NCBI GenBank assembly: GCA_022707885.1
Contig: JAKIZT010000002.1
Location: forward strand, 120,426-184,425
DNA length: 64,000 nucleotides
From: Caldisericales bacterium
Lineage (GTDB): Bacteria > Caldisericota > Caldisericia > JAAYUI01
Reading direction: 5' to 3'
In this document: positions 18,199 through 26,625 of the stretch, piece by piece
Layout of the letters: every line of letters begins with the position of its first letter
How positions within the stretch are numbered: the first letter of the stretch is position 1
The notes under the pieces: model-generated
What the model was told of the DNA's origin: nothing
What the model saw: only the letters and a program-made list of their open reading frames with translations
The model's database searches: none
Made by a program: the position numbers and the translations under genes

Positions 18199-21100
18199 GC
18201 AGTCCTCTCTGGTCTCAAGCTTTGCCCGGCTCCCTTGGCAAATAGCCAAATCGCCACAGTCAGTGTTTCGCCTTCTATTTGAAACTCCCTTTGTAGCAAT
18301 GGGTCCTTGTCCAGGACAAAGGATATTGATTGAGAGAGTGTTTCCTTCGATACGTAGTCTTTTAGGGAATGAACTGCTTCGCATATTGCATTAGACCCTG
18401 TGACCGCCGTTTTGATTTTGTCATCAATAGCAAACCCGGCTTCCTTGCGCATGCCCTGGATTGCGTGAATTACTTCCCTTGCAAGGCCCTCCTTTTCAAG
18501 CTCCGGGGTGAGGGTTGTTGTAAGCATGACCTCTATCTGCCCATCAGAGTCGACAAACGTACCCTCCTGACTGTTTCTTTCAATCAAAAGGTCTTCTTTT
18601 GACAGCTCTTCATTGGCACCATCGACATTTAACAATATCTTTCCATTCGACTCAAGCTTCGAGATGATGGCATGGCCATCTTCAGATTCTATCTTTTCCT
18701 TGACCGAAGCAAGCTTTGCACCAAACCTCTTTCCAAGCGTTTTGAGATTTGGCTTGACTTTTATCTGGCAGTAGTTGTTCATCGAATTGCAGGTTTCAAC
18801 CTTTTTTACGTTCAACTCGTCAAGTATCAGCTCCGAGAATTCATTTATTGCTTCAATCTGGTGTGGTTCAGTCGCCCTGATTGTTATCTTGCTAAGTGGT
18901 TGCCTGACCCTTATTTTGATGCTCTTTCTTGCTTTGAGCCCAACAGAAACGGCGTCCCTGACGAATTCCATCCTGCGCTCAAGCTCTTTGTCAATCTTGT
19001 CAGGGTCAGATTTCTGGAGATCACAAAGATGTACCGAGACTGGTGCTGTTTTGTCATATGGGACCACGAGCGTCTGATAGAGTCTCTCGGCAAAATATGG
19101 TGTAAACGGCGCCAAAAGCTTTGACAAAGTGACGAGCACTTCATAAAGAGTGTGGTAGGCAGATGCTTTATCTTGATCAGATTCACTCTTCCAGAACCTT
19201 CTTCTTGACCTTCTGACATACCAGTTGGCAAGGGTATCTGTAAATGCGGTTATTGCCCTTGTGGCCGACGTGATTCCAAACTTCTTCATCTCTTCATCGA
19301 CATAACTGACAAGCGTGTTGAGCTCGGAAATTATCCACCTGTCCAGATAATGCCTCTCTTTAAGTGGCACTTTTTGTTTGGTTGGATCAAACCCGTCGAT
19401 ATTGGCATACATTGAGAAGAAGGAATATATGTTTCTCAAAAGGAGTATGAACTGCCTGAAACTTTCGGTTACAGTATTAACGCCAAGCCTCGAAGGCGTC
19501 CATGGCGGGGAAGCTGTGTAGATGGTCCATCTAAGAGCGTCAGCTCCCTGGTTGTTCAACACAAGCCATGGATCAAGAACATTGCCCCTGGATTTGCTCA
19601 TCTTCTGGCCATTCTCGTCAACGATCAACTCGAGGCACAAAACGTTTTTATATGGCGTGACTCCAAAAAGTATTGTAGAAACGGCCATCAACGTGTAGAA
19701 CCATCCCCTTGTCTGGTCAATAGCCTCGCAAATATAATCAGCAGGGAAATGCGTTTCAAACATTTCCTTGTTCTCAAACGGCCAGTGCCACTGGGCATAG
19801 GGCATCGAGCCGCTGTCAAACCAGCAGTCAACAACCTCGGGCACTCTTTTCATCGTGCCGCCACATTTCGGGCATTTGTAAGTGACAGAATCAACATAAG
19901 GTCTGTGGAGTTCAATATTTTCTGGCGTTTCAGGTGATTTTTCCCTGAGCTCCCTTATCGATTCGATTGCTTCCTGGTGGCCGCAAGAATCACAAACCCA
20001 TATCGGAAGAGGTGTTCCCCAATATCTTTCACGGCTTATTGCCCAGTCCTTGACTTCCCTGAGCCATTCGCCAAACCTGCCCTCCTTGATGTGCTGGGGA
20101 TACCAGTTCACCTGCGAGTTGTTTTCAAGGAGTTTGTCGCGGAGCTGGCTCATCTTGATGTACCACGATGGCTTTGCAAAATAGAGGAGCGGGGAGTCGC
20201 ATCTCCAGCAGAACGGATAGGTGTGGGTCACCTTTTCCGACTTGTATAACAGCCCCCTCTTCTTGATTTCAGTTATGATTTCCGGGTCGGCATCTTTTAC
20301 AAAAATGCCTTTCCAAAGCTCAATTTGTGGGAGAAATTTTCCAGCATCATCAATTGTGATGATTACCGGAAGGTCATTTTGCCTGGCAACTTCCATGTCA
20401 TCGGCACCAAAAGCCGGTGCTATGTGGACGATGCCCGTTCCGTCCTCTGTACCTACAAAATCGCCAGCCACAACATAGTGCGCATTCTTGTCAGGTTTTA
20501 TGAATGAGTAAAGTGGTTTGTATTTTTTGCCAACCAGTTCTTTGCCAGGGAAAGATTTTACGATCTGGTAGTCCTTCTCGAGCACTTTCTGGGCCAGGGT
20601 TTCGACAAGAATGTATCTCTCGCCGTTTTTCTCTGCCAGTACATAAGTTGCATCTGCTTTGACTGCAAGAGCAACATTTGCCGGCAATGTCCACGGGGTT
20701 GTTGTCCAGACAAGGAAATATGTTCCAGGCTCGTCAAGGACTTCCATTTTCACAGTTATCGACGGGTCTTTGGTTTCCTGGTACCCCTGGGCAACCTCAT
20801 GCGAAGACAGTGATGTACCACATCTCGGGCAATAAGGCACAACCTTGTGGCCCTTGTAGAGAAGCCCTTTTTTCCATGTCTGGGCAAGTATCCACCAGAG
20901 GGATTCGACATAGGTGTTCGAAAGGGTCATGTACTGGTGCTCAAAATCCAGCCAGAACGCTATCCTTTCGGTCAGCTTTACCCATTCCTTCTCGTATGTG
21001 AACACCGATTCCTTGCATTTTTTGATAAATGCCTCGATGCCGTAATCTTCAATCTCTTTCTTGTTGTGCAGGCCAAGTTTTTTCTCAACCTCAAGCTCGA

Positions 21101-21371
21101 CGGGCAGACCGTGTGTGTCCCAGCCCGCTTTGCGGTCAACGATAAAACCTTCCATGGCTTTATATCTGCAGACTGTGTCCTTGTAAATCCTCGAGAGGCA
21201 ATGGTGAATGCCAGGCATTCCGTTTGCTGTGGGCGGGCCTTCAAAGAAAACGTAATGGGGCCTGCCTTCTCTCTGGCTTATCGATTTCTTGAAGATGTCA
21301 TTCTTTTTCCAGAACTCCAGGGTCTCCATCTCCTCGGAGACTATGGATTTTTCACCTAACTCCTCAAACAT
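18195..21371 (-). CDS. ileS: Isoleucyl-tRNA synthetase
   Basis: A 1058-aa class I synthetase charging tRNA-Ile. Signature PPTANGMPGIHH (residues 46-57) stands at the HIGH position; KMSKSRGN is near residue 590. Zinc-ribbon cysteines are seen at CPRCG, CDSCG and CPKCGG, and the editing domain (TTPWTLPANVALAV) is present. The order DxxWFDSGSMPYA matches the synthetases of the large type-2 group. The GIHH version of HIGH is a variant I have seen described in this group, not damage. The ATG at 21371 has GGAGG. No T-box is visible in the leader. The downstream genes (sigma, anti-sigma, LiaF, PspC, bactofilin-like) overlap or abut it. Confidence 0.97.
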   Translation of the reverse strand: MFEELGEKSIVSEEMETLEFWKKNDIFKKSISQREGRPHYVFFEGPPTANGMPGIHHCLSRIYKDTVCRYKAMEGFIVDRKAGWDTHGLPVELEVEKKLGLHNKKEIEDYGIEAFIKKCKESVFTYEKEWVKLTERIAFWLDFEHQYMTLSNTYVESLWWILAQTWKKGLLYKGHKVVPYCPRCGTSLSSHEVAQGYQETKDPSITVKMEVLDEPGTYFLVWTTTPWTLPANVALAVKADATYVLAEKNGERYILVETLAQKVLEKDYQIVKSFPGKELVGKKYKPLYSFIKPDKNAHYVVAGDFVGTEDGTGIVHIAPAFGADDMEVARQNDLPVIITIDDAGKFLPQIELWKGIFVKDADPEIITEIKKRGLLYKSEKVTHTYPFCWRCDSPLLYFAKPSWYIKMSQLRDKLLENNSQVNWYPQHIKEGRFGEWLREVKDWAISRERYWGTPLPIWVCDSCGHQEAIESIRELREKSPETPENIELHRPYVDSVTYKCPKCGGTMKRVPEVVDCWFDSGSMPYAQWHWPFENKEMFETHFPADYICEAIDQTRGWFYTLMAVSTILFGVTPYKNVLCLELIVDENGQKMSKSRGNVLDPWLVLNNQGADALRWTIYTASPPWTPSRLGVNTVTESFRQFILLLRNIYSFFSMYANIDGFDPTKQKVPLKERHYLDRWIISELNTLVSYVDEEMKKFGITSATRAITAFTDTLANWYVRRSRRRFWKSESDQDKASAYHTLYEVLVTLSKLLAPFTPYFAERLYQTLVVPYDKTAPVSVHLCDLQKSDPDKIDKELERRMEFVRDAVSVGLKARKSIKIRVRQPLSKITIRATEPHQIEAINEFSELILDELNVKKVETCNSMNNYCQIKVKPNLKTLGKRFGAKLASVKEKIESEDGHAIISKLESNGKILLNVDGANEELSKEDLLIERNSQEGTFVDSDGQIEVMLTTTLTPELEKEGLAREVIHAIQGMRKEAGFAIDDKIKTAVTGSNAICEAVHSLKDYVSKETLSQSISFVLDKDPLLQREFQIEGETLTVAIWLFAKGAGQSLRPERTA

Positions 21372-21427
21372 GTTTCCTCCAGGTATTCATCTTATCCGTA
21401 AGATTATATGTTTATAAGAATTTGTCG

Positions 21428-21484
21428 CAAGTTAGGAGTGGTGCAGCGGCAAAAAACATGCCGCTGGGCATGGGTTGCAACTTG
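21428..21484. other. Nested inverted repeat between ileS and ddl
   Basis: Inner stem CAGCGGCA (21444-21451) with TGCCGCTG (21459-21466); outer arms CAAGTT (21428-21433) with AACTTG (21479-21484). It lies between the divergent ileS and ddl starts, and its right side overlaps the ddl -35 hexamer. No poly-T follows it on either strand, so it is not a simple terminator. Confidence 0.45.
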
Positions 21485-21502
21485 AAGTCCGAAATGTAGA
21501 AT
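21475..21502 (+). promoter_or_regulatory. ddl promoter, leaderless type
   Basis: TTGCAA (21475-21480), 16 bases, TAGAAT (21497-21502), then six bases and the ATG at 21509. No Shine-Dalgarno exists before the ATG. Confidence 0.55.
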
Positions 21503-21508
21503 CATGTC

Positions 21509-22492
21509 ATGCGCGACAACTTGATCAAGGTTGGGGTGGCCTTTGGAGGGCCAAGCCCGGAATATGAAATTTCGCTCAGCTCTGGACAGAATGTCTGCAA
21601 GGAAATACCTGGCGACAAATATGCCGTTTATCCTGTCCATATAACAAACGAAGGATTTTTCCAGATATCGGACAGGCCTTCGGGCAATTCTATGGCGGCT
21701 TTTTCCCAGCCAGAAATTCCTGCGCACAAAGCTTGCCGCTACCTGAAGAATTTTGATGTAATCTTCAACACTGTGCATGGCCCCTATGGTGAAGATGGTA
21801 ATTTCCAGGGTTTTCTTGAGGTATTGGGAATTCCATGCACCGGTTCTAATACGGCCGCATCGGCACTGGCAATCGACAAGATGAGGGCAAGGATGGTCAT
21901 GAAGGAGCATGGGATACCGGTCCCCGAATCTGTCTATCTGAACTCTCCATTTGACAAAATCCCCTTCATGCCTGCCGTCATAAAACCAAATGCCCAGGGG
22001 TCTTCGGTGGGTGTCACAATAGCCAAGTCACCTGTTGAATTAAGCAATGCAATAGAGCTGGCTTTTTCTTACGGGAACATAGTGATAGCCGAAGAATACC
22101 TGGAAGGGCAGGAGATAACATGCTCGGTCCTGCAGAGGAGAAACTCAAAAGCCGAGGCACTGCCTGTCACTCTCATCATTCCAAAAAACTCAGAATTTTT
22201 TGACATCAAAGCCAAATATGAGATCGGCGCATCCGACGAAATAACACCTGCGCCAATACCTGAAAACTCTTTCAGGCTGGCACAGGAACTGGCCGTAAGG
22301 TGCCACGAAGCGCTTGGATGTTCCGGAGTTACAAGGACCGACATATTTTTAATGACTGACGGGTCAATGAAAGTTATCGAAATAAACACGTTGCCGGGAA
22401 TGACAAACACATCGCTGGTTCCACAGGCCGCCAGGCATGTGGGAATCAGCTTTGGGCAACTGCTCGACATCATGATAGAGGGAGCGTTGTGA
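21509..22492 (+). CDS. ddl: D-alanine--D-alanine ligase
   Basis: A 327-aa ATP-grasp ligase forming D-Ala-D-Ala for peptidoglycan. Seen: GGPSPEYEISLSSG at the N-terminus, NTVHGPYGEDGNFQGFLE, the substrate-binding GSN/ALAIDK box, VIKPNAQGSSVGVT (ATP-grasp), EITCSVLQ and the metal-binding EINTLPGMTNTSL. Length is usual for Ddl. The last bases overlap a GTG that begins the next gene (GTGA). The promoter lacks a leader. It opens an operon whose other members are exported or RNA-processing proteins rather than cell-wall enzymes. Confidence 0.95.
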   Translation: MRDNLIKVGVAFGGPSPEYEISLSSGQNVCKEIPGDKYAVYPVHITNEGFFQISDRPSGNSMAAFSQPEIPAHKACRYLKNFDVIFNTVHGPYGEDGNFQGFLEVLGIPCTGSNTAASALAIDKMRARMVMKEHGIPVPESVYLNSPFDKIPFMPAVIKPNAQGSSVGVTIAKSPVELSNAIELAFSYGNIVIAEEYLEGQEITCSVLQRRNSKAEALPVTLIIPKNSEFFDIKAKYEIGASDEITPAPIPENSFRLAQELAVRCHEALGCSGVTRTDIFLMTDGSMKVIEINTLPGMTNTSLVPQAARHVGISFGQLLDIMIEGAL

Positions 22493-23655
22493 GGGAAAAA
22501 ACAATAGCCAGGGCCACTCTCGGCATTGTCCTGCCTTTTGCAATCATAGCGTATCTTTCAAACATAAGCCCCGAGGATGTTTATTTAAGGGTCTGTTCAG
22601 TAATGGATGGCAAAGAAGTTTGCTGTGATATAACACTCATTGATCGCGGAGGCAAAAAAACCAGGATCAAGAGCGACGGCTCCGACACGGTAAAACTCCC
22701 TGTCGGACAATACCAGGTCTCTGTCGAATCACCAGGATTCGAAGAGCTCTCTGCAACAGTTGATGTTGGACAAAATTCACACCAGCACATCAATTTTGGC
22801 ATCATACAGCAGGGGCAGATGTTCGGCAGATTGCTCAACGGGGCAACACTGAGGCCCATAACCGGCCTTGAAGTAAGGATGGAGGGAAAAGAAGGCAAGT
22901 TCTTCTCGAGGTCAGACCTCGACGGGGTCTTCAGCATAACGGTCCCGCCCGGCCAGTACACGCTGTTTATTGACAACCCGATGGTAAATGGCTACAGCTC
23001 CAGCTATTTCTTCTCTACAGGGCAAAGGATCTCCGAAGAAATCTATCTCTTGCCTGCAAATCTCACTGGAATCAAGCTGGCCGATTATTACTCATATTCG
23101 CTTAGCGCCAAGCGCAAGGGTCATGTTGCAGGTTTCCCACAAGATTTTCTGGTCAGGATGGACCGGAATAATGATGGGTCGGCGGTAATGAGACAGTCGT
23201 TTACCGCAAACGATTACGGTGGAGAGCTGACCTTTGTCTACAAGGGGAACCAGGTCTGGTGGTCTGAAGGAAATGATTACAAGGAATTCAATCCTGAAGG
23301 TGCCCAAGCCGCAATAAAGGCAATGAAAGTCAATGAAGATCTTTTTGATTTTCTAAACGAGGCGAGCACGGACAGGAGGTTTGCAAAAACCACCAACCGT
23401 GGCATAGAGAAAACCAATGGCGTCCTCTGCGACAAGACTGATGTCTCGTACTCCGATTTCGACAACTGGATGGGGCACAATATTTTTGAATACACAATCT
23501 GGATCATGAAAGAGGGCAAACTGCGTGGGATGCCAACCAGAATAACCGGAAAAATGAGCGGAAGGGACGAACAATATCACTCCTACAATATCCAGTTTGA
23601 CATCTCGGTCACCGACGCTGGAAAACAGTTCAAAATTCCCGAAATAAAAAAATAA
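22489..23655 (+). CDS. Secreted or anchored protein with carboxypeptidase-regulatory/PEGA-like domains
   Basis: A 388-aa protein starting with GTG in a 4-base overlap with ddl. An N-terminal hydrophobic segment (ARATLGIVLPFAIIAYLS) is followed by two beta-sandwich units: one with LPVGQYQVSVESPGF (PEGA-like) and one with SRSDLDGVFSITVPPGQYTL (CarboxypepD_reg-like). The C-terminal 200 residues are not recognised and have conserved aromatic/Asn stretches. Its job is unknown; the ddl linkage makes an envelope role likely. Confidence 0.65.
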   Translation: MREKTIARATLGIVLPFAIIAYLSNISPEDVYLRVCSVMDGKEVCCDITLIDRGGKKTRIKSDGSDTVKLPVGQYQVSVESPGFEELSATVDVGQNSHQHINFGIIQQGQMFGRLLNGATLRPITGLEVRMEGKEGKFFSRSDLDGVFSITVPPGQYTLFIDNPMVNGYSSSYFFSTGQRISEEIYLLPANLTGIKLADYYSYSLSAKRKGHVAGFPQDFLVRMDRNNDGSAVMRQSFTANDYGGELTFVYKGNQVWWSEGNDYKEFNPEGAQAAIKAMKVNEDLFDFLNEASTDRRFAKTTNRGIEKTNGVLCDKTDVSYSDFDNWMGHNIFEYTIWIMKEGKLRGMPTRITGKMSGRDEQYHSYNIQFDISVTDAGKQFKIPEIKK

Positions 23656-23700
23656 CCTTTCCGCTTGATTGTTTTTGCTTATTGGATAACCTATTCGCAT

Positions 23701-24273
23701 ATGAGGAAGCTCATTCCAATTTTGTGCTTTTTTCTGCTATCGGTAGAACCCGTATACGCCGAGATTTCAATTGCAATTGGGGAAAGAAAGGTCGAAGTGA
23801 AAGGCCTTTCCTGCATAATTGACATCCCAGTCTATGTCGAGGACGGGACAGCAATGGTCCCTGCACAGCTCCTGGCAGTCGAATCCGGGCTGGAGCTGAA
23901 AAAAGACCTTGGCAGATGGAAATTTTTTGATAATCTTGGCAACCCTGTTGTCACATTTTTTGATGGATTCAAACGAATTGAATACAAAGACACCGAGAAA
24001 TTCCTGACAAGGCCTGCAACATACAACTCCGGATATCTCTGGGTTCCGGCAAAAGATTGTGCAGAACTGCTTGGACTTGACCTTACATTTGACAAGGAAA
24101 CAAGGAAAATAACAATCCAGAAGCCAGAAGTGCATGCTTCCTGGGTAGACAGGATTGCAGAAGTTGTCGGGACCAAAAATCTCGTTCTCTCATGCTTGGG
24201 GATTGCAATATTTTTCATACTGATGTTCTTTGTTCTCACCCCGATAAGGCGGGGGTGGCGTTCTTTTAAGTAA
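23701..24273 (+). CDS. Copper-amine-oxidase-N-like stalk domain protein with C-terminal membrane anchor
   Basis: A 190-aa protein. A signal peptide (MRKLIPILCFFLLSVEPVYA) is followed by a domain with GTAMVPAQLLAVESGLEL, GYLWVPAKDCAELLGLDL and TFDKETRKITI, the pattern of the copper amine oxidase N-terminal (stalk) domain, though no oxidase is present. A C-terminal membrane segment (LSCLGIAIFFILMFFVL) and RRG anchor it. The ATG at 23701 is chosen because the signal peptide starts there; the upstream ATG at 23665 adds only a short extension. Likely binds wall material; unproven. Confidence 0.65.
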   Translation: MRKLIPILCFFLLSVEPVYAEISIAIGERKVEVKGLSCIIDIPVYVEDGTAMVPAQLLAVESGLELKKDLGRWKFFDNLGNPVVTFFDGFKRIEYKDTEKFLTRPATYNSGYLWVPAKDCAELLGLDLTFDKETRKITIQKPEVHASWVDRIAEVVGTKNLVLSCLGIAIFFILMFFVLTPIRRGWRSFK

Positions 24274-24286
24274 AAAGGAGGGGCTG

Positions 24287-24964
24287 ATGAACTCAAGGAA
24301 CAAGGTTCTTGCCGGTTTTGCCCTTGGTGTTCTTGCCGGTCTGGTTCTTTCGGCAAAAAAGGGGCAGGGGTTGCCAATCTCTCACAGGTTCCAGGAACCA
24401 CTCTCACAAAAATTTGGGCTTGCATATTCAGGTGTCCTGGCAGGAAAGGTTGATAAAAAAATCAGGGAGTTTTCGAAAAAAAAGCCGGTCTTCAAAAATC
24501 CCGCCCTGAACAGACACCTTGAGGAATGGATACTGCCAGGTCTTTCACTGTACCAGGTCCTTCTTGATGAAATGGTTGACCAGAAAGCAGCACTCCAGGA
24601 GACAGAAAGGGTATTGAGAGCTATCGTCTCGCAGGACAAAAAAGTGATACTCCTCAAGAGGGCACCGTCACCATTCACAATTCTCAGGACTTACATTGTT
24701 TCCAAGCTCAAGAGCTCCTTTCCGAAAGGTGCATGGGACATAAAAATTGTCAATTTCGAAAAAGATGTTGTTGCATTCGATATTTCAAAGTGCTTTTATC
24801 AGGAGATGCTCGACTATTTCGGCTCCCCCGAGCTGACCAAAGTCTTCTGCGCACTTGATGAAGAGCAGGCCGCCCACTTCCCGAAATCAATCATATTCAC
24901 AAGAAAAGGGACCATTGGCAAGGGCGACAAAGTCTGTGATTTCAGGTACGAATACAGGCAGTAA
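24287..24964 (+). CDS. L-2-amino-thiazoline-4-carboxylic acid hydrolase-like protein
   Basis: A 225-aa protein. The C-terminal half (VAFDISKCFYQEMLDYFGSP, VFCALDEEQAAHFP, RKGTIGKGDKVCDFRYEY) matches the ATC-hydrolase family pattern with two conserved Cys and an Asp. N-terminal residues 8-25 are hydrophobic, so it may be membrane-tethered. The known family member hydrolyses a cyclic precursor of L-cysteine, but most relatives are uncharacterised, so the substrate here is open. It abuts the RNase J-like gene without a gap, and a good GGAGGGG ribosome site precedes it. Confidence 0.65.
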   Translation: MNSRNKVLAGFALGVLAGLVLSAKKGQGLPISHRFQEPLSQKFGLAYSGVLAGKVDKKIREFSKKKPVFKNPALNRHLEEWILPGLSLYQVLLDEMVDQKAALQETERVLRAIVSQDKKVILLKRAPSPFTILRTYIVSKLKSSFPKGAWDIKIVNFEKDVVAFDISKCFYQEMLDYFGSPELTKVFCALDEEQAAHFPKSIIFTRKGTIGKGDKVCDFRYEYRQ

Positions 24965-26566
24965 ATGGTAAAACTTTCCTTTTTTGGCGGCCAGAACGAG
25001 ATTGGCGGAAACAAGATATTGCTCGAAGATGGAGACACACGCCTTTTCCTGGACTTTGGCCAATCATTCACTGCAGAGGGCAACTTCTTCGACCAGCCTT
25101 TCCTTTCTCCACAAAATATAGATGATCTTAGACTTGTAGGGGCGATTCCAGATGTTGACGGCCTCTACAAAAATGCCGGCTACAAAACAATGTATGATGA
25201 CGAAGGTTTTGTTGGTGTTTGTGGCACAGGCGAGCCCAAGAAAATAATGGCCGTTCTGGTTTCACACGCACACACCGACCACGCAGGCTATCTTGGCATC
25301 ATCAGGAAAGACATGAAGTTTTACGGCTCCAGGATCACAAAAACCTTCCTTGGCAGGAGAAGGGACATCTCCGAAGGCTGGATGATGAAGTATGATGACG
25401 ACTCATTCACAGGCCTTGATGACGGGGAAACGTTTGAGGTTGGATCTGCAAAAATAAAACACATCTCTGTTGACCACTCAATTCCAGGTGCTTCAGCCTT
25501 CATAATTGAAATGGGTGGACTCCTGATCGGATACACCGGCGACCTCAGGCTCCACGGAAGGCGGAGGGAACTGACCGAGAAATTTGTCAAAGAGGCACAG
25601 AACGCAAAACTGGACTACCTCTTTTGCGAAGGAACTAGGGTCGATGACGGCAGGACTGCCGACCCAGAATTGCAAGCCGAGGAAGCCCACTCGTTGCACT
25701 CCGAGGAGCAGGTGGCATCAAAACTCGAAACCATAATGGACAGGGCAAAGGGTATGATCATATATGACGCGTCCCCGGCCGACATGGACAGGATGGACAT
25801 GGTCATAAGGATCGCGTCCCAAAAAGGCAGAAACGTGCTCATTGACGCCAAGAAGGCATATCTTGTCCACGGCATCAACCTGCTTTCCGGCCTATATTCG
25901 GAGCTGGAGAAATTTGACAACTGCTCACTTTTGCTGTCCAGGAAAAAGGAGAGGATGCCAAAACCCGAAACCACCTCAAAAACCCGAAAGAGTGCAGATC
26001 CGGAAAAAGAGGCCCGCAAGGATGCGCTAAGGGAAGCCGACTTTAATAACCCGGACATCTATATCGAGACAAGATACAACGGACGCATGACTTTTGAAAA
26101 AAACATCATGACAGTTTTTGAGGATTTCCCAAACAACTGCATTCTGCCAAGGATTGTCTGGGGGCCGGCACTTCGCGATGAAATAATAAAAAACCAGGAC
26201 AACCTCCTTATCTACACAAGCATGGGACCACTCTCCATGATGCATGCCGGAAGAGGGCTAAAGGGCACTTATGTATACGGCAAGGCGGAACCATTCAACG
26301 AAGAAATGGAAATAAGCTTCAGGAAGCTCGAAAACTGGATCGACCTGTTCGGGATGGAGCTGGACTATGCCCACACGTCCGGCCACGCAAACAGGCGCGA
26401 CCTTGAATATATCGTCAACAAGATCACCCCGAGGTGGTTGCTCCCAATCCACACGTGCCACGCTGGGATATTTGACCAATTTTACAAAAGTGCCTGCCAC
26501 TGGCCAAACGGGGCAAAAGTGGAGCTGACAAAAGACGGGCCAAGGCTGATCAAGTCAGGGATTTAA
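24965..26566 (+). CDS. Metallo-beta-lactamase-fold hydrolase, RNase J-like
   Basis: A 533-aa MBL-fold protein. Motifs: GGQNEIGGNKI, LDFGQSF, the metal-binding VSHAHTDHAGYL, DHSIPGASAF, GYTGDLRLHG, and near the C-terminus HTSGHANRRDL with PIHTCHAGIF. This order is that of the beta-CASP/RNase J group, so an RNA nuclease is likely. It lacks an obvious long C-terminal RNA-binding domain and carries a Lys-rich insertion (EARKDALRE) between the halves. Translation begins immediately after the previous stop codon. Confidence 0.75.
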   Translation: MVKLSFFGGQNEIGGNKILLEDGDTRLFLDFGQSFTAEGNFFDQPFLSPQNIDDLRLVGAIPDVDGLYKNAGYKTMYDDEGFVGVCGTGEPKKIMAVLVSHAHTDHAGYLGIIRKDMKFYGSRITKTFLGRRRDISEGWMMKYDDDSFTGLDDGETFEVGSAKIKHISVDHSIPGASAFIIEMGGLLIGYTGDLRLHGRRRELTEKFVKEAQNAKLDYLFCEGTRVDDGRTADPELQAEEAHSLHSEEQVASKLETIMDRAKGMIIYDASPADMDRMDMVIRIASQKGRNVLIDAKKAYLVHGINLLSGLYSELEKFDNCSLLLSRKKERMPKPETTSKTRKSADPEKEARKDALREADFNNPDIYIETRYNGRMTFEKNIMTVFEDFPNNCILPRIVWGPALRDEIIKNQDNLLIYTSMGPLSMMHAGRGLKGTYVYGKAEPFNEEMEISFRKLENWIDLFGMELDYAHTSGHANRRDLEYIVNKITPRWLLPIHTCHAGIFDQFYKSACHWPNGAKVELTKDGPRLIKSGI

Positions 26567-26612
26567 GTTTTGTTGGTTACATTTCGTTAACTACGTTTTA
26601 GTTTTCTCGTTG

Positions 26613-26618
26613 TATAGT
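26613..26618 (+). promoter_or_regulatory. -10 element seven bases before the first M6-like gene
   Basis: TATAGT is followed by TTTGACC and the ATG at 26626. No ribosome site precedes the ATG, so a leaderless mRNA is likely. The best -35 candidate (TTAACT) has 20 bases of spacing and is doubtful. Confidence 0.4.
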
Positions 26619-26625
26619 TTTGACC

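Noticed and set aside
18198..18384. Longer sigma factor starting at 18384
   Set aside because: The extra residues are out-of-frame ileS sequence and do not resemble sigma region 1; the TTG at 18198 has a ribosome site and the usual family start.
21180..21230. Damaged HIGH motif in IleRS (GIHH)
   Set aside because: The rest of the catalytic site is intact and the variant fits a known subgroup pattern; no sign of a pseudogene.
21372..21508. T-box leader before ileS
   Set aside because: No AGGGTGG-N-ACCGCG-type T-box or specifier loop is found; the region is also too short.
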